A stretch of DNA of 64,000 nucleotides, from assembly GCA_016715065.1 (NCBI GenBank), contig JADKBN010000003.1:372001-436000 (forward strand). Direction: 5' to 3'. Of this stretch, positions 26,002 through 35,802 are shown piece by piece. The stretch is from Fibrobacterota bacterium. Lineage in GTDB: Bacteria; Fibrobacterota; Fibrobacteria; UBA5070. The number at the start of each line of letters is the position of its first letter. Position 1 is the first letter of the stretch. The position numbers were made by a program, and so were the translations under genes. Below the pieces are notes generated by a model. That model saw only the letters and a program-made list of their open reading frames with translations. It did no database searches and was not told the DNA's origin.

Positions 26002-28815
26002 ATGAAACAGAACCTACAGTTCCGCATCGTCATCGTGGCCGTGGCCGTGGTGCTCTCCCTCTGGGCTCTGATCCCGACCTTCCGGACCATCGGAATGTCT
26101 TTGGAAGAAAAGCAGAAGTTCGCCCAGGATGATCCCAATACCGCCAACAAGGCCATCAAGTTGGGACTTGACCTGCAAGGTGGAACCCACCTGATTCTTG
26201 AAGTCGACAAGTCCGGTTTGGCGCCGGATGTCGCCAAGGATGCCACCGACCGCGGACTCGAAGTGATCCGCAACCGCATCGACCAGTTCGGCGTTTCGGA
26301 ACCGGAAATCCGCAAGCAAGGCGAAGGCCGATTGTTGGTACAGCTTGCCGGTGTCGCCCCGGAGCAGGCCAAGGGGCTGTTGTCCAGCACCGCTCAGTTG
26401 GAATTCAAAATCGTCCATAAAACGGATAAGATCAACTCCGTTATAAATCGCATCGACGTGATGCTCGGCAAGAAATTTGCCGGCAAGTCGGCCGCAAAGG
26501 CGGATTCTGTTAAAAAGGACTCCGTTGTCGCTGGTAAGGATTCTACCGGTGCCGACTCCGGCAAGGCCGCCGTGGCTCGAGCTGCCACTGCAGACAGTAT
26601 CAGGGCAGAGGCTGCCCGTGTGGCTCGCGATCTGTTCTCCGGCGATGAAGGTGGATCGTCCACGGATACCACCACGGATACTGCTGGTGGGGCTCAAAAA
26701 GCAGACGAGTTCAAAACCTTTTCGGAGCGGCCGTTCACCAGGTACCTTCAGCTCCTCGGCGGTGCCAGCATCGCGGCGCGGGAGGATAGCATCGATTTTG
26801 CGAAAGCCATCATCGCTCGCCCGGATGTGCAGGAGTTGCTCCGTTTGGAAGATGCGGACATCCTTTGGGCGCGTCGTACCATTGATGTTCCGCAGGCCGG
26901 TGGCAAGGTGGCCAAGGTTCGCGAAATGTATGTGCTCAAGCGCCGCGCGGAAATGAAGGGCGATTACGTAGCCAACGCGATTCCCACCTTCGAACAGGAA
27001 GGCGGCAACCGCGCGGCGGTTTCGCTGACCCTCAAGGACAAGGGACCGCGCGAATTCGCCCGCATCACCGGTGGCAACATCGACCGCCAGATGGCCATCA
27101 TCCTGGACGGGGCCGTGTTCAGCGCTCCCACCATCCAGGTGCGCATTCCCAACGGACAGGCGTCCATCACCGGACTGGCCGATATCAACGAGGCCAAGCA
27201 GTTGGCGATCGTGCTTCGGGCCGGTGCCATGCCCGCACCGATGCACATTGTTGAAGAGCGCTCCGTCGGCCCCGCTCTCGGCGCCGAGAACATCCGCCAA
27301 GGCATGCTCGCCACCCTCGCGGGTGTCTTGGCTGTGTTCCTGTTCATGTTCTGGCAGTACCGGGCTTGCGGCGGAATCGCCAATGCCGCTCTGATCCTGA
27401 ACGCATTGTTCACGCTGGCGATCCTCGCGATCTTCCACGCCACGCTCACCTTGCCCGGTATCGCAGGCATCGTGTTGACCATCGGCATGGCGGTGGACTC
27501 GAACGTGCTGATCTACGAACGCATTCGCGAAGAAATTCGCGGTGGCCGGACCATCCGCGCCGCTGTCGACGCCGGCTACAAGCGCGCGTTTTCGGCCATC
27601 ATCGACTCCCACTTGACCACCGTCCTCACGGCCTACGCATTGTTCCTGCTGGGAACCGGCCCCATCCGCGGCTTCGGCTTGACGCTGACCATCGGTGTGA
27701 TCGTTTCGCTGTTCACGGCCCTGACTTGCACCAGAATCGTCTTCGACGTCTGGCTGTCGCGCAAGGACCGCACGACCATCGCCATCGGCACCAGCATCCG
27801 GTATTTCGAAGAAGCCAAGCTGAACATCATCGGCAACTCCCGCAAGATCGGTTACGCATCGGCCGTGGTCGGACTCCTGATTCTCGGATTCATCCTGGTT
27901 CCCAAGGCCAACCGCACCGCATTCAACTGGGGCATCGACTTTTCCGGCGGCGTGATGATGACCGTGAAAGCCCAAGGCGGAATCGCCGACGAAATGAACT
28001 CCGTCAACTCGATCACCGAAGCCCTGGAGAAGGACGGCGGCCTCAAGGGCGTGCAGGTCCGCACTCTATCCGACGTTGCGGGACACACCTTTTCCGTTAC
28101 GGTCAAGACGGACTCCTTGGCAGGGACCAAGGCGCAAGAATTCACCAAGACGACTTCCGAAGCCGTCCGGTCCGTGCTCGCGGCCAAGGGCAGCAAAGTG
28201 GAAATCCTCTCGGTCGACACGGTAGGCCCCAAGATTGGCAAAGAACTCAAAAAGGATGCCATCCTCGCCGCGATCGCCTCGGTGTTGATCATCATGTTCT
28301 ATGTCTGGTTCCGATTCGGCAAGAACGGTCTGGGCTTTGGCATCGCTTCGGTGGTGACCTTGGCCCACGACATCATGCTGACCCTCGGCCTTCTGATCTT
28401 CACCGGGTTCGAAGTCGACATGACGGTCATCGCCGCCGTGCTGACGCTGATTGGTTACTCGCTGATCGACTCCATCGTGATCTTCGACCGTATCCGCGAA
28501 AACGCTTCCAAGTACCGCAAGGAAGACTTCGAAGTTCTGGTCAACAACTCGATCAACGAGACCCTGTCCCGTACCATGATGACCTCCGTCACCACCGGAC
28601 TGGTTACCTTGATGCTGGCGATCTTCGGTGGGCCTACGCTCCAGAACTTCGCCATCGTGCTGACCTTCGGCATCGTGGTCGGAACGTACTCCTCGCTGGC
28701 CATCTCCGCTCCCGCGGTGGTGCTGTGGGTCAAGCGTCGTGGCATGCAAGGCATCGAAGGTCCCAAGACCATGCCTCGCGCCGAGATGCGTGTCGGCCAG
28801 GCTCCTTCGGCCTGA
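26002..28815 (+). CDS. secDF: Protein translocase SecD-SecF fusion
   Basis: About 937 residues. SecD comes first: an N-terminal helix, GLDLQGGTHLILEV and the P1 region. A helical bundle follows with AGVLAVFLFMFWQY and the conserved TIGMAVDSNVLIYERIREE. SecF comes next, with NWGIDFSGGVMMTV and YSLIDSIVIFDRIREN. The protein uses the proton gradient to pull secreted proteins across the inner membrane with SecYEG. Residues about 155-236 are an unusual Ala/Ser/Asp/Lys-rich low-complexity insert inside the periplasmic P1 domain. ATG 26002 gives a proper N-terminal anchor; longer frames overlap the divergent regulator. Confidence 0.96.
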   Translation: MKQNLQFRIVIVAVAVVLSLWALIPTFRTIGMSLEEKQKFAQDDPNTANKAIKLGLDLQGGTHLILEVDKSGLAPDVAKDATDRGLEVIRNRIDQFGVSEPEIRKQGEGRLLVQLAGVAPEQAKGLLSSTAQLEFKIVHKTDKINSVINRIDVMLGKKFAGKSAAKADSVKKDSVVAGKDSTGADSGKAAVARAATADSIRAEAARVARDLFSGDEGGSSTDTTTDTAGGAQKADEFKTFSERPFTRYLQLLGGASIAAREDSIDFAKAIIARPDVQELLRLEDADILWARRTIDVPQAGGKVAKVREMYVLKRRAEMKGDYVANAIPTFEQEGGNRAAVSLTLKDKGPREFARITGGNIDRQMAIILDGAVFSAPTIQVRIPNGQASITGLADINEAKQLAIVLRAGAMPAPMHIVEERSVGPALGAENIRQGMLATLAGVLAVFLFMFWQYRACGGIANAALILNALFTLAILAIFHATLTLPGIAGIVLTIGMAVDSNVLIYERIREEIRGGRTIRAAVDAGYKRAFSAIIDSHLTTVLTAYALFLLGTGPIRGFGLTLTIGVIVSLFTALTCTRIVFDVWLSRKDRTTIAIGTSIRYFEEAKLNIIGNSRKIGYASAVVGLLILGFILVPKANRTAFNWGIDFSGGVMMTVKAQGGIADEMNSVNSITEALEKDGGLKGVQVRTLSDVAGHTFSVTVKTDSLAGTKAQEFTKTTSEAVRSVLAAKGSKVEILSVDTVGPKIGKELKKDAILAAIASVLIIMFYVWFRFGKNGLGFGIASVVTLAHDIMLTLGLLIFTGFEVDMTVIAAVLTLIGYSLIDSIVIFDRIRENASKYRKEDFEVLVNNSINETLSRTMMTSVTTGLVTLMLAIFGGPTLQNFAIVLTFGIVVGTYSSLAISAPAVVLWVKRRGMQGIEGPKTMPRAEMRVGQAPSA

Positions 28816-28840
28816 CGCGTTGCGGCAGATTTGAATCCGA

Positions 28841-28875
28841 GCCCACCTGGACACTCCGTCCGGGTGGGCTTTTTT
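28841..28875 (+). terminator. Intrinsic terminator after secDF
   Basis: A 12-bp stem (GCCCACCTGGAC / GTCCGGGTGGGC, one G-U pair, loop ACTCC) is followed by six T residues, 25 nt past the secDF stop. Confidence 0.92.
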
Positions 28876-28918
28876 GATGGGTTGGCGCACGCATACGCGA
28901 GGTGGTAGTTTGTTGGAC

Positions 28919-29533
28919 ATGAAACTCCGTATGGTCCTGGCTGCCCTTCTGCTGTCCTCCACCTGCTGGTCCGTGACCCCTCTGGGGGACCACGCGGTAT
29001 TTGACACCACCACCCCTCCGCCTCCGCCCCAGCCCCGCATTGTTGCTCCGTTTGTGGTGGCCCTGGAAATGGGCGTGAGCGCTCCCAGCGGCGTGCTCGG
29101 CGGTCGGTTCTCTTGGAACCCCATCCCACGGATTTCCCTGGACGCCATGGGAGGCTGGTCGCCAGGCGGATTCAGGGGCGGGTTCGGTGCGCGTTGGTTC
29201 ACAACAGACAAGTTTTCCACTCCTTTCGTTGGCGTGGCTTGGAAACGCAGCGCAGGCATCGATTCCGCGTCCTTGGACGATGGCAAACAGAAGGAAATCA
29301 GCCATGTGCGGCTGGAGCCGGTGCAATTCATCGATGCCCAGATTGGATACGAGATCCGGCGCACGGATGGCTTGGTGTTTGTGCTGACCACGGGCTGGTC
29401 CTTCGCGATCACTCCGGAGGAGAAGCGCTCGACCAGGGTGAATGGTGTCATTTCCGAGGACGCCGCCTACTACCGCGATCTTTTTACGGGATCTGGACCG
29501 ATCTTCGCTGGTGCCGTTGGCATGGGGTTCTAG
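28919..29533 (+). CDS. Exported outer-membrane-type protein (hypothetical)
   Basis: About 204 residues from ATG 28919 (MKLRMVLAALLLSSTCWS). A signal peptide and a short Pro/Thr-rich linker (TTTPPPPPQP) precede alternating beta strands (GGFRGGFGARWF, VFVLTTGWSFAI) and a C-terminal Phe (AGAVGMGF), as in outer-membrane barrels. No family is recognised. Terminators bracket it on both sides, so it is a single-gene unit. The in-frame upstream start at 28874 lies inside the secDF terminator and is unlikely. Confidence 0.78.
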   Translation: MKLRMVLAALLLSSTCWSVTPLGDHAVFDTTTPPPPPQPRIVAPFVVALEMGVSAPSGVLGGRFSWNPIPRISLDAMGGWSPGGFRGGFGARWFTTDKFSTPFVGVAWKRSAGIDSASLDDGKQKEISHVRLEPVQFIDAQIGYEIRRTDGLVFVLTTGWSFAITPEEKRSTRVNGVISEDAAYYRDLFTGSGPIFAGAVGMGF

Positions 29534-29566
29534 CTCTCAAGATCCTGAACCATTCGCGAGCGATAG

Positions 29567-29596
29567 CGGAAGTCGGGTGCTCGACTTCCGTTTTTT
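29567..29596 (+). terminator. Intrinsic terminator
   Basis: A perfect 9-bp stem (CGGAAGTCG / CGACTTCCG, 6-nt loop) is followed by six T residues, 34 nt after the outer-membrane-type protein stop. A second perfect hairpin (GGCACTCG / CGAGTGCC, 29611-29633) follows in the fmdB leader. Confidence 0.92.
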
Positions 29597-29682
29597 CGTT
29601 TTCAGCCGATGGCACTCGCGGCGCTCGAGTGCCATGCGTGTATTTTTAAGGGCATCTCAAGTACCAAAACCAGGAGTTTCCG

Positions 29683-29955
29683 ATGCCGACCTACGTCTAC
29701 AAGGATCCAGTGACCGGCGATACCCGGGAGGTCTTCCACGGGATGAACCAGTCGCCAGAAATCGTCAACGAAGCCACGGGCAATCGCATGGAGCGAGTCA
29801 TCAGCGGCGGAGCGGGCTTCCTCTTCAAGGGAGATGGATTCTACGCGACGGAAAATCGAAGTTCCGGTTACAAGGCTTCGGAAAAATCGGAGTCGCCTTC
29901 CGCCCACTCCTGCTCCGGTCCCGCTTGCTGCGGCGGCGGAAGCTGCGCGGCGTAG
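29683..29955 (+). CDS. FmdB-family protein lacking the zinc-ribbon cysteines
   Basis: A 90-residue FmdB-like protein. The family start (MPTYVYKD) and the conserved GGAGFLFKGDGFYATENRSS segment are clear. FmdB proteins normally carry two CxxC pairs forming a zinc ribbon. Here the first pair position reads KDPVTGD and the second NEATGN, with no cysteine. A cysteine-rich tail (CSGPACCGGGSC) ends the protein instead. The function of the family is unclear (putative regulator). Its stop is followed directly by the tldD ATG, so the three genes to 32681 form one operon. Confidence 0.88.
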   Translation: MPTYVYKDPVTGDTREVFHGMNQSPEIVNEATGNRMERVISGGAGFLFKGDGFYATENRSSGYKASEKSESPSAHSCSGPACCGGGSCAA

Positions 29956-31344
29956 ATGGACCCCATCCAAGCGCGAAGGATCCTTGACCACGCCTGCGCC
30001 CGAGGCGCGGGATTCGCCGAGCTGTTCGTGGAGGAAACCCGTTTTTCCTCGATCCAACTCCGCGATCGGCGTGTGGAATCCGCCTCGGCCGGGACGGAAT
30101 TCGGCATCGGATTGCGAATGATCTTCGGCGCGCAGGTCCTCTACGGCCACACCAGCCGGGAGGATCTCGGAGCACTCGAACGCTTGGTGGAAGACCTGGC
30201 CCAGGCGCGGCCCCGCAACGGACAGGATCTGGATCTGGGCGATCCGATCACGGGTCGTTCCTTCGTGGATGCGTCGGCTCGAATGGGACGGGATCCATCC
30301 GATCCGCAGAAGGATGGCAGGTTGGCGGTTCTGCGATTGGCCGACGAGTCCGCGCGAGCGGTATCGTCTCGGGTGGTCCAAGCCACCATCGGCATCCTCC
30401 ATCGGCGTACGCGTTTGACCCTGTTCAATTCAGAGGGTCTACAGCGAGAGGGTGATCGGACTTGGACGCGATTCAACGTCGGGGTCATCGCCGAGCACCA
30501 AGGGGTCCGCCAGACGGGAAGCGAAGCTCCTGGCGAGGGCCGCGGGTTGGAATTCCTGGATGGCTTGGACGTCGTGGCCAATGCCCGGGCCGCAGCCGAC
30601 CGGGCGGTGCGAATGCTGGACGCATCGCCAGCCCCCGCAGGTGAAATGCCCGTGCTGATCGGCAACGGGTTCGGGGGGGTGATTTTCCACGAGGCTTGCG
30701 GACATCCTTTGGAGACCGAAGCCCTTCGCCGGAAAGCGACGCCTTTCGCAGGGCGAATCGGAGAAATGGTGGCCCATCCGTGCCTGACCGCCATCGACGA
30801 CGGCACGATTCCCCATGCCTGGGGATCCTTGGAATTCGACGACGAAGGCACGCCCACCACCAGGACGACCCTCATCGAGAATGGGGTCCTGCGGACGTTC
30901 CTTTCCGATCGGATCGGTGCTGCGGAGTGCGGCGTTCCCAGATCCGGTTCGGCTCGTCGCGAAAGTTATCGCTACGCTCCTGTGTCCCGTATGCGCAATA
31001 CGTTCATCGCCGCGGGAGAGAGTTCCCAAGAGGATCTTCTCGCCTCGATGGGGGACGGGTTGTGGGCGGTCCGCATGGGCGGAGGCTCCGTCAACCCCGC
31101 GACGGGAGAATTCAATTTCGCGGTGGAAGAGGGGTATTTGGTGAAGGGTGGAAAGGTCGGGGCGGCCGTTCGCGGTGCGACGCTCACCGGAAAAGGACAC
31201 GAAATCATGCCTCGTATCCGCATGGTTGGACGGGATCTGGAAATGGCGCCGGGAACGTGCGGAGCCGCTTCCGGTCTCGTGCCGGTTTGTGTCGGTCAGC
31301 CTTCCATCCTGGTCGATCCCATTCTCGTGGGGGGGCGCTCGTGA
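29956..31344 (+). CDS. tldD: Metalloprotease TldD
   Basis: TldD, 462 residues, the zinc-protease subunit of the TldD/TldE complex that degrades unfolded peptides and matures some ribosomal peptides. The active-site motif HEACGH is at residues 245-250. The family C-terminus (GGSVNPATGEFNFAVEEGYLV, GTCGAASGLVPVCVGQP) is complete. The start codon directly abuts the fmdB stop, and the stop overlaps the GTG of the partner gene. Confidence 0.97.
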   Translation: MDPIQARRILDHACARGAGFAELFVEETRFSSIQLRDRRVESASAGTEFGIGLRMIFGAQVLYGHTSREDLGALERLVEDLAQARPRNGQDLDLGDPITGRSFVDASARMGRDPSDPQKDGRLAVLRLADESARAVSSRVVQATIGILHRRTRLTLFNSEGLQREGDRTWTRFNVGVIAEHQGVRQTGSEAPGEGRGLEFLDGLDVVANARAAADRAVRMLDASPAPAGEMPVLIGNGFGGVIFHEACGHPLETEALRRKATPFAGRIGEMVAHPCLTAIDDGTIPHAWGSLEFDDEGTPTTRTTLIENGVLRTFLSDRIGAAECGVPRSGSARRESYRYAPVSRMRNTFIAAGESSQEDLLASMGDGLWAVRMGGGSVNPATGEFNFAVEEGYLVKGGKVGAAVRGATLTGKGHEIMPRIRMVGRDLEMAPGTCGAASGLVPVCVGQPSILVDPILVGGRS

Positions 31345-32681
31345 ACTTGTCCCCGCAGGAAGCATTGGACCTGGTTTTGGAAACGGCTCGCAAGGGCGGA
31401 GCGCAGGATGCCGACGCGTTGTACGAGGAGTCGGAAAGCCTCTCCCTGGATGTGTTCGAAGGGGCGATGAAGAATCTGGAACGCTCCGATTCCGTGGGCT
31501 TGGGGCTACGTGTCCTGGTGGATGGGCGTCCGGGCTATTCGTTCACCGAGCGTCTCACGGCCCAATCTGTGCGCCGATGCGCCGAGGATGCATTGGCATT
31601 GGCGGCGTTCACCGATTCGCTGGGGATCCAACTGACCGAACCTTCGACGGTGAGCCAATTGGATTTGGGAGTCCACGACGATGCTGCTCTGGACTACGGG
31701 CCGGCCAGGATGCTCGAGCAATGCCTGGAAGCCGAAGATTTGGCCCGAACCCTGGACGCGCGCGTGGTGAACATCCCCCATCTGGGAGCTTCGCGGTCGT
31801 CCGGTCGGTCGTTGCTTGGAAATACCAGAGGCTTTCGAGGGGAGCGATGCAGCGCTTCGGTTTCTTTGGGCATCGGGGTGGTGGCCCGGGACTCTTCCGC
31901 CGACAAAATGGGATGGGATGGAGCGACTTGGCGCCATCCCGGCGCCATAGAGCCTCGAGCGATCGCGCAAACCGCTGTGGAGCGGGCGATCAGTTTGCTT
32001 GGGGCCCGACCGATCCCGTCGGGGCCACTTCCCGTCCTGTTCGACGAGCGAGTGTCCGGGCAATTTTTGGGAATTTTCCTGGGAGCGTTCCTCGCCGATT
32101 CGGTTCAAAAAGGACAGTCGAGACTGGTTGGTCGGATCGGCGAGAGGATCGCTCCGGCGGGTTTCCATCTCTTCACATCTCCACATCTTCCGACGATGAG
32201 CGGTTCGCGATTGTTCGATGCGGAAGGTGTCTCGACGACCAAGCGAGCCTTGGTGGAAGACGGAATTCTACGTGGATTTCTCCACAACCTGGAGACATCC
32301 ACTCGGGAAGGAATCGCGCCCACCGGGGATGCCCACCGCGGATACACCGGACGGGTCTCGGCCGGCTTTTCCAATGTGGAGATCGATCGATCGGCAGGCA
32401 GAAGCAACAAGGAACTTTTGTCGAAATTTCCCAGGATTCTCCATGTGGTCAAGCTCGAAGGGTCTACCGGTTGCAATCCGGTTTCCGGTGATGTGAGCAT
32501 CGGGGTGCAGGGGTTTCTTCACGAAAATGGAGGAATAATTCCTGTGGACCGAGTCTCACTTTCTGGCAATTTTTTCGATATTCTGGTTGACGTTGTTGGG
32601 TGGGGAGATGCGGTGCGTCCCGGAGTGCATGGTCAAATACTGCCTTCGCTGTTGGTTCGCTCTCTGCAATTGGCATCCTGA
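31341..32681 (+). CDS. pmbA: TldD partner subunit PmbA/TldE
   Basis: PmbA/TldE, about 446 residues, starting at GTG 31341 in a GTGA overlap with the tldD stop. The family features are SLDVFEGAMKNLERSDSVGLGLRV, SSADKMGWDG, PVLFDERVSGQFLGIF and the C-terminal GCNPVSGDVSIGVQGF. It lacks an HExxxH motif, as expected for the non-catalytic subunit. Together with TldD it forms the heterodimeric protease. Confidence 0.95.
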   Translation: MNLSPQEALDLVLETARKGGAQDADALYEESESLSLDVFEGAMKNLERSDSVGLGLRVLVDGRPGYSFTERLTAQSVRRCAEDALALAAFTDSLGIQLTEPSTVSQLDLGVHDDAALDYGPARMLEQCLEAEDLARTLDARVVNIPHLGASRSSGRSLLGNTRGFRGERCSASVSLGIGVVARDSSADKMGWDGATWRHPGAIEPRAIAQTAVERAISLLGARPIPSGPLPVLFDERVSGQFLGIFLGAFLADSVQKGQSRLVGRIGERIAPAGFHLFTSPHLPTMSGSRLFDAEGVSTTKRALVEDGILRGFLHNLETSTREGIAPTGDAHRGYTGRVSAGFSNVEIDRSAGRSNKELLSKFPRILHVVKLEGSTGCNPVSGDVSIGVQGFLHENGGIIPVDRVSLSGNFFDILVDVVGWGDAVRPGVHGQILPSLLVRSLQLAS

Positions 32682-32784
32682 GCTCAACTGGCGTTCGCGG
32701 TGTTGAAGCCGCGGAAATTCCCTCGTGACATTTTCTGTTTTCCATGGTAGGCTCTAGTTGTAAGCCCACCAAGAGGTGCACCCC

Positions 32785-35178
32785 ATGATTCGAGCGTCGA
32801 TTCTTTCCACGATCTGGATTGTCCTACCGGCCTCCGCGGCGACATCTTATTTCGCTTCATCGGTATCGGGGCTGGATTCCAATCCAGGAACATTGACCCA
32901 ACCCTTTCGCACATTGACCCGTTGCCTGGACGCGATCTCCGGCCCAGGCGACGTTTGCAATCTGAGGGAAGGTGTCTACGAAGCCTCACCGAAAATCTAC
33001 ACGGCGTCGGGAACTCCCCAATTTCCCATTGAGCTGCGTGGATACCAGCGGGAAAAAGCCACCATCCAACAGGGTGTCTTCGTTGGCTGGCGACGTGAAG
33101 CGGGGACGAACACGTGGAGCACAGCCTTCGACCTGGACGCCCATGTTGCGGCCCAAAAACTGGCACAAGCGGAGCACCAGTACTTCGAACGCGGAATTCG
33201 CGTCTGGAAAGGAAACGAAATCCTCCAGGAAGCAACTTGGCCGCAACAGCTGACAGCCACCTTCACTCACCCTACCTGGACTGCTGCTGCCGGATCCAAC
33301 GATGCGATCATCTACAACAGCAACATCAAGAATGTGGACCTGACTGGCGCGAAGGTCCTGACCTTCAATGGTGACCAGACCGGCGTGGATGCCCGCACGG
33401 TGCTCGGCTCTGGCTTGGGTTGGGTGCGGATCTCCGGGGCGACGCATCCGTGGAGCACGGTCGGGATGGGGAGTCGGTTCTGGATCCAGGGTGTCCGGAA
33501 CATGATCACCAGCTTCAATCAATGGGGATACGACCCGGTCCAGAAAAGGGTTTTCCTCCGGACTACTGGGTATGACCCGAACCAGGTTATTCGGATCCAA
33601 ACAACCTCCATCGCTTTCACCTTGCGGGGTGTTTCGAACTGGGCCATCTACAACCTGAATTTCCAAGGAACAAGCCCTTACGCTCGCGGACTGACCAACC
33701 AGATCCGCTACAGCGGTCTCTATGTGCGAGAGCCTGGATTGGTGCGCTGGCCAGACAAGCCATACGACTTCATCCAATTTTCGGGAATGATCCTCGGAGC
33801 GAAATCCAGGATCCACCACTCGACCTTCGATGGGTGCGATGCCAGATGCCTTTATCTGCTGGGAGAAAGCGACACGGCGGACAACAACCTCGTGATGTAT
33901 GGTGGGCGCATCGGCCAGTACGAGGGAGCCATTTCTGTGGCCAAGCCCAATGCGGTCATCCGTAGAAATCGGATCATCGAATCCGGGCGCGATGCGATCG
34001 GGTTCCAAACGACCGACATTGGCGGTGCGATCGTGCGCAGGAACTCCATCGATGATTGTGGAGTCATGGCCAATGAAGGCGCAGGGATCACCCTCTTCCG
34101 CATCGCAACTCCTGCTGGAAGCCGGGTCCGGATCGATTCCAATCTCATCCGTCGCATGCGGGGCAACAGCGTGGGAATCTATCTGGAAGGCTCGCGAGGC
34201 GTGGACATTTTCCGAAACGTATTCGCCGACATGGGCACGGCCATCAGCCTGGTGGGCGACGATGGTGCGCCAGGACTGTACGGGAACCGCATCGTGTCGA
34301 ATTCCGGACACATGCTGCGAAACAGTCTGTTCCTGAGAAACCCGGGGAACTTGGCGGGAACGCTTTTGGCCAACAACATTCTCAGCGGCGGCTTTGTGCA
34401 GTCGGAAAGGCACCCGATTCCATTGGTTGAATATCCCTTGAGTTTCGATGGGTTGCTCGCGACTGGCGTGAGCTATTTCGGAAACCTCGGCCCGGGAGTG
34501 GATCCACTCTTCACGGCAGGCAACTACCAGGATTTCACTTTGTCGCCGGCATCACCCGCGCGCGGCACAGGGACCATCCTGCCTGGAGTCAATTATGGTG
34601 CGGGAGCGGATCCGGCCTTGAGTTTCCCTGGTGCCACGCCGGACATCGGCGCTGTGAACGCAGGCTCCGTCCTCTGGCCATTTGGCAACTATGACGAAAC
34701 CGTCGGGAACCCCATTCTTGGGATGGAAGATCCCTCGCGCTGGCATTCCTTCTGGACCACGGATCTGGTGATCAAGTCCTCCTCCACCGACCGGGTGCAG
34801 GGCGAATACTCGCTTTCGCTCCAGCCGCTGCCTTGGGCTCCGTTGGAAAGTGATCCGATCGAGTGGGACCTGGTTCAAGGTGCTCATGCGTTGCGGCTTT
34901 CCTTCAAGGTGCCAGAGACCAACAAGTGGATTGGCTACATGCAGGTCTTCTATGATGCTCCATCGCTTGGGATTTGGAACCACGCCAGCGACAACATTCC
35001 GTTGGGGTTGTTTCAGCGAGGAAAATGGGTCCAGCAAGGGATCAGCTTCGACCAGCTCATGCTGGACAAGGTGATGACGAAGACCAGAATCAAGGATTTT
35101 CGCATCCGGTTGGTCTACAATGCGGAAGCAGGCGGCCCGCCCTTGTTGATCGATAATTTGAGTTTCTCCAAGATTTGA
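32785..35178 (+). CDS. Large secreted right-handed parallel beta-helix protein
   Basis: About 797 residues from ATG 32785, with ribosome-binding site AAGAGG. After a signal peptide, residues about 20-560 carry beta-helix coils of the polysaccharide-lyase / PbH1 type: LDSNPGTLTQPFRTLTRCL at the start, then repeated NRIIES, NSIDDCG, NLIRRM and NVFADM turns. A C-terminal beta-sandwich-like region (about 600-797) looks like a carbohydrate-binding or cell-surface module. The fold suggests polysaccharide binding or cleavage outside the cell, but no catalytic set could be identified and the substrate is unknown. Confidence 0.85.
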   Translation: MIRASILSTIWIVLPASAATSYFASSVSGLDSNPGTLTQPFRTLTRCLDAISGPGDVCNLREGVYEASPKIYTASGTPQFPIELRGYQREKATIQQGVFVGWRREAGTNTWSTAFDLDAHVAAQKLAQAEHQYFERGIRVWKGNEILQEATWPQQLTATFTHPTWTAAAGSNDAIIYNSNIKNVDLTGAKVLTFNGDQTGVDARTVLGSGLGWVRISGATHPWSTVGMGSRFWIQGVRNMITSFNQWGYDPVQKRVFLRTTGYDPNQVIRIQTTSIAFTLRGVSNWAIYNLNFQGTSPYARGLTNQIRYSGLYVREPGLVRWPDKPYDFIQFSGMILGAKSRIHHSTFDGCDARCLYLLGESDTADNNLVMYGGRIGQYEGAISVAKPNAVIRRNRIIESGRDAIGFQTTDIGGAIVRRNSIDDCGVMANEGAGITLFRIATPAGSRVRIDSNLIRRMRGNSVGIYLEGSRGVDIFRNVFADMGTAISLVGDDGAPGLYGNRIVSNSGHMLRNSLFLRNPGNLAGTLLANNILSGGFVQSERHPIPLVEYPLSFDGLLATGVSYFGNLGPGVDPLFTAGNYQDFTLSPASPARGTGTILPGVNYGAGADPALSFPGATPDIGAVNAGSVLWPFGNYDETVGNPILGMEDPSRWHSFWTTDLVIKSSSTDRVQGEYSLSLQPLPWAPLESDPIEWDLVQGAHALRLSFKVPETNKWIGYMQVFYDAPSLGIWNHASDNIPLGLFQRGKWVQQGISFDQLMLDKVMTKTRIKDFRIRLVYNAEAGGPPLLIDNLSFSKI

Positions 35179-35250
35179 AATCTCCGTCGGTGGTCTAGAA
35201 GCGTGGTGGCGTTTACCTTTTCGCCTCCACACCACCTTACTGGAGAATTC

Positions 35251-35793
35251 ATGCAAAAGGACGCGCCCAAGGCGGGAGAGACCAAAGCCACCATCAAGAC
35301 CAATCGCGGTGACATGGTGGCTCGCTTGTTTCCCGGACAGGTTCCGGGACTTGTGGAAAACTTCGTGGAGTTGGCCAAGGCTGGCAAGTACACGAACGTT
35401 CCGTTCCACCGCGTCATCTCCGGATTCATGGTCCAGGGCGGCGACTTCACCAACAAAAACGGTACCGGTGGCCACAGCTTCAAGGGTGCTGGCACCTGCA
35501 TCGGCGATGCCTACCACGACGACCTCAAGCACATCCGCGGGGCGCTTTCGTACGCGAAAACCAGCATGCCCAACTCCATCGGCAGCCAGTTTTTCATTGT
35601 GCATCCCCAAGACGGCGCGCATTTTCTGGACCATCCCAAAAACGGCGGACCTGCCGAGGGCTATTCCGTGTTCGGCCAACTGGTGGAAGGTTGGGACGTC
35701 TTGGATGCCATCGCCGCCACCAAGACCGATCGCGGCGATCGTCCCCAAGAGGACCAAACCATTTTGAGCATCGAAATTTCCGTTTTCGAGTGA
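35251..35793 (+). CDS. Cyclophilin-type peptidyl-prolyl isomerase
   Basis: A 180-residue single-domain cyclophilin, cytoplasmic (no signal peptide), accelerating proline isomerisation. The active-site segment VPFHRVISGFMVQGGDFT, GSQFFIVH and YSVFGQLVEGWDVLDAI are all present, including the Arg, Phe and Gln of the catalytic pocket. ATG 35251 has a good ribosome-binding site (GGAG, 6 nt). The longer GTG frame from 35203 includes non-coding sequence. A terminator follows. Confidence 0.96.
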   Translation: MQKDAPKAGETKATIKTNRGDMVARLFPGQVPGLVENFVELAKAGKYTNVPFHRVISGFMVQGGDFTNKNGTGGHSFKGAGTCIGDAYHDDLKHIRGALSYAKTSMPNSIGSQFFIVHPQDGAHFLDHPKNGGPAEGYSVFGQLVEGWDVLDAIAATKTDRGDRPQEDQTILSIEISVFE

Positions 35794-35802
35794 AGGTCGA
35801 AC

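Noticed and set aside
26014..27975. Minus-strand open frame of 653 codons
   Set aside because: Antisense to secDF, whose motifs are unambiguous.
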